The notes: a model not told the origin generated them from the letters alone. Positions 53,580-63,963 are shown, numbered from the stretch's first letter. The stretch: DNA of 64,000 bases from Roseateles koreensis (GCF_028595305.1 NZ_JAQQXS010000009.1:144303-208302), one strand, 5' to 3'. Made by a program: numbers and translations.

Positions 53580-56294
53580 ATGTCCGCGCAGCCCCAGTCT
53601 TTCCTAGGCGCAGCCGCCAATGACACCGACTCGACTGAAACCAAAGAATGGTTGGACGCGCTGTCCGCCGTGATTGGTGAAGAAGGCAGCGAGCGTGCGC
53701 ATTTCCTGCTCGAATCCCTGATTGACCATGCCCGCCAAGCCGGCATCGATGTGCCGTTTTCGGCCAACACGGCTTACGTCAACACCATTCCTGCCAATCA
53801 GGAAGTGCGTTGCCCTGGCAATATCGAGATCGAAAAGCGCCTGCGTGCCTATATGCGCTGGAACGCCATGGCCATGGTGGTGCGTGCCAATCGCTTGAAC
53901 CCGGCTGACGGCGGCGACCTGGGCGGCCACATTGGCTCCTTCGCCTCGCTGGCTTCCATGCTGGGGGCCGGCTTCAACCATTTTTGGCATGCCGAGAGTG
54001 AAAACCACGGCGGCGACCTGCTCTATATCCAGGGCCACAGCGCGCCCGGCATTTATGCCCGCGCTTTCCTGGAAGGGCGCCTGAGCGAAGCGCAGTTGGA
54101 CAGCTTCCGCCAAGAAGTGGACGGCAAGGGCTTGTCGAGCTACCCGCATCCCAAGTTGATGCCCGAGTTTTGGCAGTTCCCTACCGTCTCCATGGGCCTG
54201 GGGCCCTTGATGGCGATCTATCAGGCGCGTTTCCTGAAATATCTGCACGCTCGCGGCATTGCCGACACGGCCAACCGCAAGGTCTGGGCCTTTATGGGCG
54301 ATGGCGAGATGGACGAGCCTGAATCGCTTGGCGCCATCGGCCTGGCCGCGCGCGAGGGCCTGGACAACCTGATCTTTGTGGTGAACTGCAATCTGCAGCG
54401 CCTGGACGGTCCGGTGCGCGGCAACGGCAAGATCATCCAGGAGCTGGAAGGCGAGTTCCGCGGCAGCGGCTGGAACGTCATCAAGCTGATCTGGGGCAAG
54501 GGCTGGGACGAGTTGCTGGCGCGCGACAAGAGCGGCAAGCTCAAGCAATTGATGATGGAAACCGTGGACGGCGACTATCAAGCCATGAAGGCCAATGACG
54601 GCGCTTTTGTGCGCAAACATTTCTTCGGCAAGTACCCTGAAACTGCCAAGCTGGTTGAGCACATGAGCGACGAAGAAATCTTCGAGCTGCGCCGTGGGGG
54701 CCACCAGCCCGAGAAGGTCTTCGCCGCCTTCCATGCGGCACACAACAACACCAAGGGCCAACCCACCGTCTTGCTGGTCAAGACCGTCAAGGGCTATGGC
54801 ATGGGCAAGGCCGGTGAGGGCAAGAACACGGTCCACCAGACCAAGAAGCTGACGGAAGAAGACATCCGCCACATCCGCGATCGTTTTGGCATCCCCGTGC
54901 CTGACAGCGAGCTGGCTGCGCTGCCTTACTACAAGCCGGCCGATGACACGCCTGAAATGCGCTATCTGCACGAGCGCCGCGAGGCCCTGGGCGGCTACCT
55001 GCCCAAGCGCCGCGTCAAGGCCGAAGAGAGCTTCACCGTGCCGCCGCTGAGCACCTTCCAGGCCGTGCTGGACGCGACCGCTGAAGGCCGCGAGATCTCC
55101 ACCACCCAAGCCTATGTGCGCTTCCTGACGCAGTTGCTGCGTGACAAGGAGCTGGGCCCGCGCGTGGTGCCCATCTTGGTGGACGAGGCCCGCACGTTTG
55201 GTATGGAAGGCCTGTTCCGCCAGATCGGTATCTACAACCCCAAGGGTCAGCTCTACACACCGGTCGACAAAGACCAGGTGATGTACTACCGCGAGGACAA
55301 GGCCGGCCAGATTCTGCAAGAAGGCATCAACGAAGCCGGCGGCATGGCCAGCTGGATCGCGGCGGCCACCAGCTACTCGACCAACAACCGGGTGATGATC
55401 CCGTTCTACGTCTATTACTCGATGTTCGGCTTCCAGCGCATTGGCGATCTGGCCTGGGCGGCGGGCGATATGCAGGCGCGCGGCTTCTTGCTGGGCGGCA
55501 CCTCCGGGCGCACCACGTTGAACGGCGAAGGCCTGCAACACGAAGACGGCCACAGCCACATCCTGGCCAGCACCATCCCCAACTGCATCAGCTACGACCC
55601 CACCTTCGCGCATGAAGTGGCGGTCATTCTGCACAGCGGCCTGACCCGCATGGTGGAGAAGCAGGAGAACGTCTACTTCTACATCACCCTGTTGAACGAA
55701 AACTACCCCATGCCGGGCCTGCGCGCTGGCACCGAGGCAGAAATCCTCAAGGGCATGTATTTGCTGGATCCGGCTGCCAATGCCAAGAGCGAGCTGACCG
55801 TGAACCTGCTGGGTTCGGGCACCATCCTGCGCGAGAGCCAGGCTGCCAAGACCCTGCTGGAGCAGGATTGGGGCGTGTCTGCCAATGTGTGGAGCTGCCC
55901 GAGCTTTAACGAGTTGGCGCGTGACGGCCAAGACGCCGAGCGCTTCAATTTGCTGCACCCGACGGGCGAGCAACGCGTGCCCTTCGTGGCTGAGCAGCTG
56001 AGCCAGACGACAGGCCCGGTGATTGCTTCTACCGACTACATGAAGAACTTCGCGGAGCAGATCCGCGCTTTCGTGCCGGCCGGCCGCAGCTACAAGGTCT
56101 TGGGTACCGATGGTTTTGGCCGTTCGGACTTCCGCTCCAAGCTGCGCGAGCACTTCGAGATCAACCGCCACTACATCGTGGTCGCGGCCCTGAACTCGCT
56201 GGCTGCCGAAGGTAAATTGCCCAAAGCCAAGGTGGCTGAAGCGATTGCCAAGTACGGCATCAAGGCTGACAAGATCAACCCCTTGTATGCCTGA
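53580..56294 (+). CDS. aceE: pyruvate dehydrogenase E1 component, homodimeric
   Basis: 904 residues from ATG 53580 (GGAG upstream); in-frame starts before it are rejected. Thiamine-diphosphate motif GDGEMDEPES near residue 240 with NCNLQRLDGPV, plus LGGHIGSFASLASM and LLGGTSGRTTLNGEGLQH. It decarboxylates pyruvate and passes the acetyl group to the lipoyl domains of AceF. First gene of the aceE-aceF-lpdA operon. Confidence 0.97.
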   Translation: MSAQPQSFLGAAANDTDSTETKEWLDALSAVIGEEGSERAHFLLESLIDHARQAGIDVPFSANTAYVNTIPANQEVRCPGNIEIEKRLRAYMRWNAMAMVVRANRLNPADGGDLGGHIGSFASLASMLGAGFNHFWHAESENHGGDLLYIQGHSAPGIYARAFLEGRLSEAQLDSFRQEVDGKGLSSYPHPKLMPEFWQFPTVSMGLGPLMAIYQARFLKYLHARGIADTANRKVWAFMGDGEMDEPESLGAIGLAAREGLDNLIFVVNCNLQRLDGPVRGNGKIIQELEGEFRGSGWNVIKLIWGKGWDELLARDKSGKLKQLMMETVDGDYQAMKANDGAFVRKHFFGKYPETAKLVEHMSDEEIFELRRGGHQPEKVFAAFHAAHNNTKGQPTVLLVKTVKGYGMGKAGEGKNTVHQTKKLTEEDIRHIRDRFGIPVPDSELAALPYYKPADDTPEMRYLHERREALGGYLPKRRVKAEESFTVPPLSTFQAVLDATAEGREISTTQAYVRFLTQLLRDKELGPRVVPILVDEARTFGMEGLFRQIGIYNPKGQLYTPVDKDQVMYYREDKAGQILQEGINEAGGMASWIAAATSYSTNNRVMIPFYVYYSMFGFQRIGDLAWAAGDMQARGFLLGGTSGRTTLNGEGLQHEDGHSHILASTIPNCISYDPTFAHEVAVILHSGLTRMVEKQENVYFYITLLNENYPMPGLRAGTEAEILKGMYLLDPAANAKSELTVNLLGSGTILRESQAAKTLLEQDWGVSANVWSCPSFNELARDGQDAERFNLLHPTGEQRVPFVAEQLSQTTGPVIASTDYMKNFAEQIRAFVPAGRSYKVLGTDGFGRSDFRSKLREHFEINRHYIVVAALNSLAAEGKLPKAKVAEAIAKYGIKADKINPLYA

Positions 56295-56421
56295 TGCGGT
56301 GAGGTGTTAGGACATGGGCGGTTGGCGCGAGTGCTTAGCGAACGCCAATCTCCCAGCGGCCTAGCCCCACGCGCATTGCTCGCTTGTACGAACAAAATTT
56401 ACTCCCGTACGGAGAACAAAC

Positions 56422-58086
56422 ATGGCATTGGTAGAAGTCAAAGTCCCGGACATCGGTGACGTCAAAGACGTGGCAGTGATTGAGTTGCTGGTCAAAGTGG
56501 GTGACACGGTCGCCCTGGAGCAGAGCCTGATCACGGTGGAGAGCGACAAAGCCTCCATGGAAATTCCCAGCACTCAGGCGGGTGTGGTGAAGGAGATCAA
56601 GGTCGCCATCGGCGACAAGGTGAATGAAGGCAGCCTGGTGCTGTTGCTGGAAGCTGCCGGAGGCGCCGCAACGTCTGCTCCTGTTGCAGCGGCTCCCGCA
56701 GCGGCGCCCGCCGTAGCTGCCGCGCCCGCCGCTGCTGGCGCTAGCAGTTTGATCGAGGTCGTGGTACCTGACATCGGTGACTTCGACTCCGTCGCGGTCA
56801 TCGAAGTCTTTGTCAAGGTGGGTGACACCATCAAGATGGAGCAAAGCATCGTCACCGTCGAGAGCGACAAGGCCTCGATGGAGATCCCCAGCTCGCACGC
56901 TGGCGTGATCCGTGAGTTGAAGGTCAAACTGGGTGACAAGATCGCCAAGGGCTCGCTGTTGGCCGTGGTGGAAGTGGCGGGGGCGGTTGCTGTGGCACCC
57001 GCTGCCGCACCTGCCGCTGCCGCGCCGGTTGCAGTCGCTGCGCCAGTCGCTGTTGCCGCTGCTGCCCCGGTGGCCGCCGCCGCCAGCGTGGCCATGGCCC
57101 ACAACCCCACGGTGGCGCCCACCGGCAAGCTGCCGCATGCTTCGCCCAGCATCCGCCGTCTGGCTCGCGAGTTAGGTGTGCCGCTGGCTGAAGTGGCCGG
57201 CAGCGGTCAAAAGGGCCGCATCACCGAGTTGGACGTGCAAGGCTTTGTCAAGCGCGTGATGGCGGGCGCTGTGCAGACCCTGGCGCAAAAAGCTGCGGCA
57301 CCCGCCGCTGCGGCCACGGCCTCCGGCGGCGCCTTGCCAGGCCTGCTGCCCTGGCCCAAGGTGGACTTCGAGAAGTTCGGCGCCATCGAGCGCAAGGACA
57401 TGTCGCGCATCAAGAAGATCTCGGGCGCCAATCTGCATCGCAACTGGGTGGTTATCCCGCACGTCACCAACCATGACGATGCCGACATCACCGAGCTGGA
57501 AGCCTTCCGCGTTCAGACCAATAAAGAAAACGAGAAGAACCCCGCCGCCGTCAAGGTCACCATGCTGGCCTTCATGATCAAGGCCGCTGTGGCCGCGCTG
57601 AAGAAGTTCCCCGAGTTCAACGCCAGCCTGGAAGGCGAGGGCGATGCGCAAAAGCTGGTGCTCAAAAAGTACTTCCACATCGGCTTTGCGGCGGATACGC
57701 CTAACGGCCTGGTGGTGCCCGTCATCAAGGACGCCGACAAGAAAGGCATCTTCGAGATCAGCGCCGAGATGGGCGAGCTGGCCAAGAAGGCCCGCGACGG
57801 CAAGCTAGGCCCCGCTGAGATGAGCGGCGGCTGCTTCACCATCTCGTCCCTGGGCGGCATCGGTGGGCGTTACTTCACACCCATCATCAATGCGCCCGAG
57901 GTGGCCATCATGGGCGTATGCAAGAGCGCCATCGAGCCCAAGTGGGACGGCAAGGCCTTCCAGCCGCGCCTGATGTTGCCGCTGTCGCTGAGCTGGGACC
58001 ATCGCGTGATCGATGGCGCTGCGGCTGCGCGCTTCAACGTCTATTTCGCATCGCTGCTGGCGGACTTCCGCCGCATTGTTCTCTAA
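56422..58086 (+). CDS. aceF: dihydrolipoamide acetyltransferase (E2)
   Basis: 554 residues. Two lipoyl domains with lipoylated Lys near residues 43 and 150 (both in [11 protein letters not shown]), separated and followed by Ala/Pro linkers. The peripheral-subunit-binding domain is near 240-275 ([19 protein letters not shown]) and the catalytic domain ends with [13 protein letters not shown] near 525. It forms the core of the pyruvate dehydrogenase complex. Confidence 0.97.
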   Translation: MALVEVKVPDIGDVKDVAVIELLVKVGDTVALEQSLITVESDKASMEIPSTQAGVVKEIKVAIGDKVNEGSLVLLLEAAGGAATSAPVAAAPAAAPAVAAAPAAAGASSLIEVVVPDIGDFDSVAVIEVFVKVGDTIKMEQSIVTVESDKASMEIPSSHAGVIRELKVKLGDKIAKGSLLAVVEVAGAVAVAPAAAPAAAAPVAVAAPVAVAAAAPVAAAASVAMAHNPTVAPTGKLPHASPSIRRLARELGVPLAEVAGSGQKGRITELDVQGFVKRVMAGAVQTLAQKAAAPAAAATASGGALPGLLPWPKVDFEKFGAIERKDMSRIKKISGANLHRNWVVIPHVTNHDDADITELEAFRVQTNKENEKNPAAVKVTMLAFMIKAAVAALKKFPEFNASLEGEGDAQKLVLKKYFHIGFAADTPNGLVVPVIKDADKKGIFEISAEMGELAKKARDGKLGPAEMSGGCFTISSLGGIGGRYFTPIINAPEVAIMGVCKSAIEPKWDGKAFQPRLMLPLSLSWDHRVIDGAAAARFNVYFASLLADFRRIVL

Positions 58087-58093
58087 ATTTTGT

Positions 58094-58131
58094 GGGTCAG
58101 ACCGATCGAGCGAAGCGAGTAGCTCTGACCC
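58094..58131. repeat. REP-like palindrome between aceF and lpdA
   Basis: GGGTCAGA at 58094-58101 pairs with TCTGACCC at 58124-58131; the loop holds GAGCGAAGCGAG. The GGGTCAGA...TCTGACCC form resembles repetitive extragenic palindromes linked to REP-associated transposases in other proteobacteria. No T run, so probably not a terminator. Confidence 0.6.
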
Positions 58132-58153
58132 CAACTGATTGAGGAAATTCAAT

Positions 58154-59965
58154 ATGGCATTGCTGGAAGTTCAAGTTCCCGATATTGGTGATTTCAAAGA
58201 CGTGGCCATCATCGAGTTGCTGGTCAAGGTAGGCGACACGGTGGCCGTGGACCAAAGCCTGATCACGGTGGAGAGCGACAAGGCCTCGATGGAAATCCCG
58301 TCCTCGCACGCCGGTGTGGTCAAGGAGATCAAGGTCGCCCTGGGCGACAAGATCAACCAGGGCACGGTGCTGCTGGTGGTGGAGGCCGCTGGCGCTGCCG
58401 CCCCCGCTGCTGCCGCTGCGCCCGCTCCCGCCGCCGCTGTCCCCGTTGCAGCACCCGTGGCCGCCCCGGCCGCCGCCAGCTACTCAGGCAGCGCCGATCT
58501 GCATTGCGATCTGCTGGTGCTGGGTGCCGGCCCCGGTGGTTATTCGGCCGCCTTCCGCGCCGCCGACCTGGGCCTCAATGTCGTCTTGGTGGAGCGTTAT
58601 GCCACCTTGGGCGGCGTTTGCCTCAATGTCGGTTGCATCCCCTCCAAGGCCTTGCTGCATGTGGCCGCCGTCATGGACGAAGTGCCACATCTGGCCGCAC
58701 TGGGCGTGGAGTTTGGTGCGCCCACCATCCATGTGGACAAGTTGCGCGGCCACAAAGAAAAGGTCATTGGCAAGCTGACCGGTGGCCTGGCCGCCATGGC
58801 CAAGATGCGCAAGGTCACCACCGTGCGCGGCTACGGCCACTTCCTCGACGCCAACCATGTGGAAGTCGAAGAAACCACCGGCCAGGCGCAAGACAAGACC
58901 GGCGCCAAGAAGACCATCCACTTCAAGCAGGCCATCATTGCGGCCGGTTCGCAGGCCGTGCGCCTGCCCTTCTTGCCCGATGACGAGCGCATTGTGGACT
59001 CTACCGGCGCCCTGGCCTTGAAGGGCACGCCCAAGAAGATGCTCATCATCGGCGGCGGCATCATTGGCCTGGAAATGGGCACGGTGTACTCGACCCTAGG
59101 CGCCCGCCTGGACGTGGTGGAAATGCTGGACGGCCTGATGCAAGGTGCCGACCGTGATCTGGTCAAGGTCTGGCAAAAGATGAACGCCAAGCGCTTCGAC
59201 AACATCATGTTGAAGACCAAGACTGTGGGCGCCACTGCCACTGCTGAGGGCATCCAGGTGCAGTTCGAGGGCCTGGACGGCGCCAAGAGCGAAGGCACCT
59301 ACGACCTGGTCTTGCAAGCCGTGGGCCGCACGCCCAATGGCAAGAAGATCGCCGCCGACAAAGCCGGCGTGGCCGTCACCGACCGTGGCTTCATCAACGT
59401 CGATGTGCAGATGCGCACCAATGTGCCCCACATCTTCGCCATCGGCGATGTGGTGGGCCAACCCATGCTGGCACATAAGGCCGTGCACGAGGCCCATGTG
59501 GCGGCCGAAGTGGCTGCAGGCGTCATCCTGGGTGATGCGCAACTGGCCAAGAGTCAGTTTGACGCACGCGTTATCCCCAGCGTCGCCTACACCGACCCCG
59601 AGGTCGCCTGGGTGGGCCTCACCGAAGACCAGGCCAAGGCCCAAGGCATCAAGGTCAAGAAAGGTCTCTTCCCCTGGACGGCCTCCGGCCGCGCCATCGC
59701 CAACGGCCGCGACGAAGGCTTCACCAAGCTCTTGTTCGATGACAGCGAAGAAGCCCACGGCCACGGCAAGATCCTCGGCGGCGGCATCGTCGGCACCCAC
59801 GCCGGCGACATGATCGGCGAGATCGCCCTGGCCATTGAGATGGGCGCCGACGCCGTGGACATCGGCAAGACCATCCATCCGCATCCGACCCTGGGTGAGA
59901 GCATCGGCATGGCCGCCGAAGTGGCACATGGCTCCTGCACAGACTTGCCGCCAGCGCGCAAGTAA
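58154..59965 (+). CDS. lpdA: dihydrolipoamide dehydrogenase (E3) with lipoyl domain
   Basis: 603 residues, longer than the ~475 of plain E3 because of an N-terminal lipoyl domain (residues 1-80, Lys near 42) and an Ala/Pro linker. The flavoprotein then shows [17 protein letters not shown], the redox disulfide in [12 protein letters not shown] (Cys near 156 and 161), [10 protein letters not shown] and the catalytic HPHPTLGES near 574. It reoxidises dihydrolipoamide with NAD. Lipoyl-E3 fusion is known in beta-proteobacteria. A terminator follows. Confidence 0.97.
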   Translation: MALLEVQVPDIGDFKDVAIIELLVKVGDTVAVDQSLITVESDKASMEIPSSHAGVVKEIKVALGDKINQGTVLLVVEAAGAAAPAAAAAPAPAAAVPVAAPVAAPAAASYSGSADLHCDLLVLGAGPGGYSAAFRAADLGLNVVLVERYATLGGVCLNVGCIPSKALLHVAAVMDEVPHLAALGVEFGAPTIHVDKLRGHKEKVIGKLTGGLAAMAKMRKVTTVRGYGHFLDANHVEVEETTGQAQDKTGAKKTIHFKQAIIAAGSQAVRLPFLPDDERIVDSTGALALKGTPKKMLIIGGGIIGLEMGTVYSTLGARLDVVEMLDGLMQGADRDLVKVWQKMNAKRFDNIMLKTKTVGATATAEGIQVQFEGLDGAKSEGTYDLVLQAVGRTPNGKKIAADKAGVAVTDRGFINVDVQMRTNVPHIFAIGDVVGQPMLAHKAVHEAHVAAEVAAGVILGDAQLAKSQFDARVIPSVAYTDPEVAWVGLTEDQAKAQGIKVKKGLFPWTASGRAIANGRDEGFTKLLFDDSEEAHGHGKILGGGIVGTHAGDMIGEIALAIEMGADAVDIGKTIHPHPTLGESIGMAAEVAHGSCTDLPPARK

Positions 59966-59985
59966 TCAAGCATTTCGCTGCAAGC

Positions 59986-60018
59986 AAAGCCCGGCCCGGC
60001 AACGGTCCGGGCTTTTTG
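59986..60018 (+). terminator. terminator of the pyruvate dehydrogenase operon
   Basis: Nine-base stem AAAGCCCGG/CCGGGCTTT (59986-59994 with 60007-60015), then T residues, 20 bases after the lpdA stop. Confidence 0.88.
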
Positions 60019-60142
60019 CTGTGGCGTCCGTCGCACGGGGTGCGCACTCAGGCCGTCCTCCTGGCGATTCATCAAATTCATTTCGACACGCGGGCTGGGC
60101 TGGCTTATCGTGGTGGGCATTGCAATCTTGGAGTGACCTTCT

Positions 60143-60601
60143 ATGTCGAATCGCCCCTCCCGATCAAGTCGGCCTGGCCGAGGCCGTTCTCAGGATCACC
60201 TTTTCATGGGCCTGTGCCTGATCGTCATCGGCACCGTGGCTTTGCTGGAGCAGCGGGGCTATCAATTGATCGATTGGCTGTGGGCGCATTGGCCCTTGGC
60301 CCTCACTGCCGTGGGCATGGTGCGCTTGTTGACGGCGCGTGGCTTGGGGCAGGTGGGCAACGGCGTTTTCCTGATCTTGCTGTCGGGTTGGTTGTATGCC
60401 TGCGAGGCTGCTTATTGGGGCATGAGCTACACCAACAGTTGGCCGGTGCTGCTGGTTGGGCTGGGCTTGTGGAAGTTGCTGCTGGGGGGGTTGAGCTTGC
60501 GCCAGGAGCACGCTCAGGTCACTGCGCATGAGCAGGGAACGGCGCAGGGCATGACGCAGGGCATGACACAGGGAATTGGGAAAGGCGAGGGGCAAGCATG
60601 A
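60143..60601 (+). CDS. LiaI/LiaF-like membrane protein
   Basis: 152 residues. A basic N-terminus is followed by about four short membrane helices with the DUF5668-like pattern GLCLIVIGTVALLEQRGY and LIDWLWAHWPLALTAVGMVRLL. The C-terminal tail repeats GMTQGMTQGI. Stop overlaps the next start (ATGA). Likely partner of the following LiaF-like protein; function not established in proteobacteria. Confidence 0.75.
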   Translation: MSNRPSRSSRPGRGRSQDHLFMGLCLIVIGTVALLEQRGYQLIDWLWAHWPLALTAVGMVRLLTARGLGQVGNGVFLILLSGWLYACEAAYWGMSYTNSWPVLLVGLGLWKLLLGGLSLRQEHAQVTAHEQGTAQGMTQGMTQGIGKGEGQA

Positions 60602-61290
60602 GACAACAAAATTCAAAGCAGCAAGTCCTGTTCGGCCTGGTGTTGACTCTGCTGGGCCTGGCATTTTTGGCGGATAACTTTCATGTTTTCGATGTGCGGC
60701 GCGTGCTGCCGTTTTGGCCCTTGGTGTTGGTTGCCATGGGCGTGCTCAAGCTGAGCCAAGACGCTGATCGGCGCGGGCAGGGCGTGGGCGTGGCCCTGAT
60801 CGTGGTGGGCAGTTTGCTGACGTTGCGTCACCTGGGGATCTTTGATTTCCGTTGGCACGACTTCTGGCCGCTGGTCTTGATTGGGGCGGGTGTGGTGGTG
60901 ATGTTTCGGGGCCGGCTGGCGTGGGATCGCGAGGGCGGCGGCGATGCAGTTGAAGTGCTGGATGGCGAACGCATTCAGCTCAGCACAGTTCTGAGCGCCC
61001 ATCAATCGAAACTCAGCAGCCAGCGTTTTGCTGGTGGAGAAGTCAAGGTGGTGATGGGCGAAGCTCAGTTGGATCTGCGCCAGGCCTCCATTGAGGGCAC
61101 GGCCCAGTTGGCCGTTCAGGTGGTGATGGGCAGCGTTTTGCTTCAACTGCCTCCCGACTGGAGCGTGAGCATCAAGGGCAAGCCCCTGCTGTCGGAGGTC
61201 AATGACAAGACCACGCAGCCGCTGCAAAGCAGCAAGCAGTTGGTGATTCGGGCCGAATTGGTCTTGGGGGGCTTGGAGCTGCGCAACTGA
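60598..61290 (+). CDS. LiaF-like membrane protein with toast-rack domain
   Basis: 230 residues. Four N-terminal membrane helices (residues 10-105; GLVLTLLGLAFLADNFHVF, FWPLVLVAMGVLKL) and a C-terminal beta-rich domain (about 125-230) with GGEVKVVMGEAQLDLRQA, the repeating pattern of the LiaF C-terminal family. In Firmicutes LiaF restrains an envelope-stress kinase; here no LiaRS genes are nearby, so the role is open. Confidence 0.8.
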   Translation: MRQQNSKQQVLFGLVLTLLGLAFLADNFHVFDVRRVLPFWPLVLVAMGVLKLSQDADRRGQGVGVALIVVGSLLTLRHLGIFDFRWHDFWPLVLIGAGVVVMFRGRLAWDREGGGDAVEVLDGERIQLSTVLSAHQSKLSSQRFAGGEVKVVMGEAQLDLRQASIEGTAQLAVQVVMGSVLLQLPPDWSVSIKGKPLLSEVNDKTTQPLQSSKQLVIRAELVLGGLELRN

Positions 61291-61294
61291 GCCT

Positions 61295-61321
61295 GAGCCT
61301 GAACCTGGATCTGATTCAGGC
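61295..61321. terminator. hairpin between convergent genes
   Basis: Eight-base stem AGCCTGAA/TTCAGGCT with an 11-base loop, overlapping the stop codon region of the POT transporter. No T run. Confidence 0.4.
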
Positions 61322-62797
61322 TGCGGCTGCGGCGGAGGTATCGGGTTCGGCGATCAGCCGGCGCAGCGTCGGGATCAAGAACACCAGCAGCACACCGACC
61401 GCCACACTGCCCAGCCCCAGTTGGGTGAACAAGGTGGCGTAGGCCGGGTTGCTGCTCAGCGCGCTGCTGCCTACGGGCTGGGCCACCATGCCGGAGAAGT
61501 CCGCTGCAAACAGCGAGGCCAGGCCGGTCACCAGCATCCAACTGCCCATCATCACGCCTTGGTATTGGCGCGGCGCCAGGCGGCCGATCATGGCGTAGCC
61601 CACCGGCGAGATCAGCAACTCGCCCAGGCTTTGCAGCACATAGCTGATGAACAGCCAGACGAAGGCCACTTGCCCGCGACCGTCCGCAAGAGCGATGCCC
61701 AAGGGCAAGGCCAGAAAGCCCAGGCCCATCAGTACCAGGGATGCCGCGAACTGCTGGGGCACATCCACCGGCCAGCCGCGTGTGCGCAGGCGCGTAAACC
61801 AAGCCGCCAGCAGCGGGCCGCCCAACACAATCACCACGGTGTTGATGTTTTGAATCCATTGCGGGGCGATCACCACGCCGGCCAGCTCCAACTTCACATT
61901 GCCCACAGCAAACAACTGCAGGCCGCTGGGGGCCATTTGGTAGAGCGACCAGAACATCAGAGAACCCAAGGTCAGGATCAGGTAGGCCCACATGCGCCGT
62001 TTCTCGGGCACGTTGGAATGGCGCACGGTCAACACGATGAGGCTCAGCGCGACGCCGGCTGAAATCAGCTTGACCAGGGACTCGGTGCCGTCCGGGTGCT
62101 GCAGCAAAAACCACAGCAACGGCACAAGGCCCAGCAGAATGAAAATGCCGGCCACAAATCGCTGCCAGAAGTCACGCCGGCTGGCTTGCAGCAAGGGCGT
62201 GTTAATGTCCACCAGCACGCGCCAGAAGCTCAAGGCCAGCACAATCGCCAGCACATTGCCCAGCGTGGCAAACACGAAGAGTTCGGTGTAGCTCTTGCTG
62301 AGTTGGTAGTGGCCCGCCATCGTGAAGCCGATGAAAAAGCCCACGTTCATGCCGGCGTAGTTCCACAGAAAGGCGGCCTCGCGGCGGTTGTCTTCCGGCG
62401 CAAAGCGCTGGGTCAGCATCATGTTCAGGCAGGTGACGTTCAGGCCGCTGCCGGTCAGGAACAAGGCCAGCCCCCAGTACAGCAGATCGGCCGTGCCGCC
62501 GGCAATCGACGCGCAGCCCAACACCTGCAGCAGCATGCCACCCACAAAGAGGTTGCGATTGCTCAAAAATCGCCCACCCAAATAACCGCCAAACAAATGA
62601 AGGCCATAGTTGAAGGCGCCAAACACGCCCATGATCAACGCTGCTCTTTCTGGCGTGAAATTCAGATGGTCGGTGGCGTAAAGCACCAAGCTGGAATACA
62701 GCACCGCAAAGCCCAGGGTGGAGAACATCTGGACGAAAAACAGCACACCCGCGCCCGACGGGATGGCGGACAAGCGGGATGAAAGAGATCGGAACAT
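61316..62797 (-). CDS. POT family peptide transporter (MFS)
   Basis: 493 residues, 12-14 membrane helices. FLWNYAGMNVGFFIG and GELLISPVGYAMIGRLAPRQYQGVMMGSW match the conserved blocks of proton-dependent oligopeptide transporters. The first-helix ExxER motif of classic POTs is not present (FVQMFSTLGFAVLYSSLVLY instead), so proton coupling or substrate may differ. Confidence 0.82.
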   Translation of the reverse strand: MFRSLSSRLSAIPSGAGVLFFVQMFSTLGFAVLYSSLVLYATDHLNFTPERAALIMGVFGAFNYGLHLFGGYLGGRFLSNRNLFVGGMLLQVLGCASIAGGTADLLYWGLALFLTGSGLNVTCLNMMLTQRFAPEDNRREAAFLWNYAGMNVGFFIGFTMAGHYQLSKSYTELFVFATLGNVLAIVLALSFWRVLVDINTPLLQASRRDFWQRFVAGIFILLGLVPLLWFLLQHPDGTESLVKLISAGVALSLIVLTVRHSNVPEKRRMWAYLILTLGSLMFWSLYQMAPSGLQLFAVGNVKLELAGVVIAPQWIQNINTVVIVLGGPLLAAWFTRLRTRGWPVDVPQQFAASLVLMGLGFLALPLGIALADGRGQVAFVWLFISYVLQSLGELLISPVGYAMIGRLAPRQYQGVMMGSWMLVTGLASLFAADFSGMVAQPVGSSALSSNPAYATLFTQLGLGSVAVGVLLVFLIPTLRRLIAEPDTSAAAAA

Positions 62798-62916
62798 AGG
62801 CGCACTGAGAAAGCGTTAGGGGCGAGGAAACAAGCCCGGGATCTTATCTGTGGGCTTGACTCAATCCCGGGGCTTCACCCTGAGTACGAGCCTGTGCAGG
62901 TGGCGCCAGGGCCGTA

Positions 62917-63558
62917 TCAAGTGCCCTGCACGTAGGGGTTGCTGCGCCGTTCGTGCCCGAACGTGCTTTCCGGCCCGTGGCCCGGGATGAACACTGTGTC
63001 ATCACCCATGGGCCACAGCCGTTGGGTGATGGAGTTGATCAGCGTGGCATGGTCGCCTCCCGGAAAATCACTGCGGCCCACGCCACCCGCGAACAGCACA
63101 TCGCCCACAAAGGCCCGCTGAATGGCCGCTGAATGAAACACCACATGGCCCGGCGTGTGCCCCGGGCAGTGGCGCACGGCCAAGGTCTGACGGCCAATCT
63201 GCACGGTGTCGCCATCGGCCAACCAACGTGTGGGCGTGAAAGGCTCCGCCGGTGGAAAGCCGAACATCTGGCTCTGCTGCGCCAGCCCGTCGATCCAGAA
63301 CTGATCGCCCGGGTGCGGCCCGATGATGGGCAGGCCCAGTTCACGCGCCAACTGGCCCGTGCCGCCCGCATGGTCGATGTGCGCGTGTGTCAGCCAAATG
63401 GCCTTGAGCGTCAACCCATGCTGACGCACTGCATCTTGCACCCGGGGCAAATCGCCACCCGGATCAATCACCGCGGCATCAAGGGTTTCATCACACCAGA
63501 CGATGGAGCAGTTTTGCTGAAAGGCGGTCACCGGGAGGGTGAGGTAGCGCAGGGACAT
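62917..63558 (-). CDS. MBL-fold metallo-hydrolase (glyoxalase II-like, YcbL type)
   Basis: 213 residues. The metal-binding motif THAHIDHAGG near residue 57, the later CPGHTPGHVVFH and VLFAGGVGRSDFPGGDH, and the final PGHG give the full glyoxalase II-type ligand set. The length matches YcbL/GloC-type thioesterases that lack the large C-terminal domain of classic glyoxalase II. Confidence 0.9.
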   Translation of the reverse strand: MSLRYLTLPVTAFQQNCSIVWCDETLDAAVIDPGGDLPRVQDAVRQHGLTLKAIWLTHAHIDHAGGTGQLARELGLPIIGPHPGDQFWIDGLAQQSQMFGFPPAEPFTPTRWLADGDTVQIGRQTLAVRHCPGHTPGHVVFHSAAIQRAFVGDVLFAGGVGRSDFPGGDHATLINSITQRLWPMGDDTVFIPGHGPESTFGHERRSNPYVQGT

Positions 63559-63633
63559 GGGGTGTGTTCTTTGGTAAATCAGTGTTGAAATTTGCCGCGC
63601 TGTGTAGCCTGAAATACCGACTTGTCGCGGCTG

Positions 63634-63963
63634 TCACGCAACTCTGTGTCGGCTATTCGATTGCGGTTGGCACAGGATTTGGCGGGGCGCTGGGCACAGC
63701 GTGGAGCGGTCGATTCTCAAGAGCTCTGTTGTTTGACCTGAAAAACGCGCCTTGCGATGCGGTGATTCAGTAATTTCTGCTCGGTCCTTGTGATTGCAGT
63801 TGAAGGCCGCCGCAATGGTGCTCAGTTGGTCGGTGCTCAGCTCCTTGGCCACACCTGCGGGCTCGTCGTCCTCGGGGTAGAACGCCCAAGCTGCTGATAC
63901 TCCGATCGTGAGCCATGTGCTCAGGCACAGGAGAAGTACTTTCTTTGTGGTCGCCATCGGCAT
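63634..63963 (-). CDS. small putative secreted protein
   Basis: About 109 residues from ATG 63963, or 107 from 63957. A signal peptide is visible (KKVLLLCLSTWLTIGVSAAWA), then an acidic segment YPEDDEP. The last ~45 residues look less protein-like, and the frame could be broken there. No family recognised. Confidence 0.4.
   Translation of the reverse strand: MPMATTKKVLLLCLSTWLTIGVSAAWAFYPEDDEPAGVAKELSTDQLSTIAAAFNCNHKDRAEITESPHRKARFSGQTTELLRIDRSTLCPAPRQILCQPQSNSRHRVA

Noticed and set aside
53604..56171. 855-codon open frame on the minus strand opposite aceE
   Set aside because: It is the antisense shadow of a high-GC gene; its translation is rich in His, Gln, Leu and Val with no domain, and aceE on the other strand is certain.
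58094..58131. Hairpin between aceF and lpdA as a terminator
   Set aside because: No T run on either side and it lies inside an operon; treated as a REP-like element.
60531..60590. Repeated GGGCATGACGCA units at the end of the LiaI-like gene
   Set aside because: Only two to three imperfect units in a coding tail; no reason to treat as a separate element.
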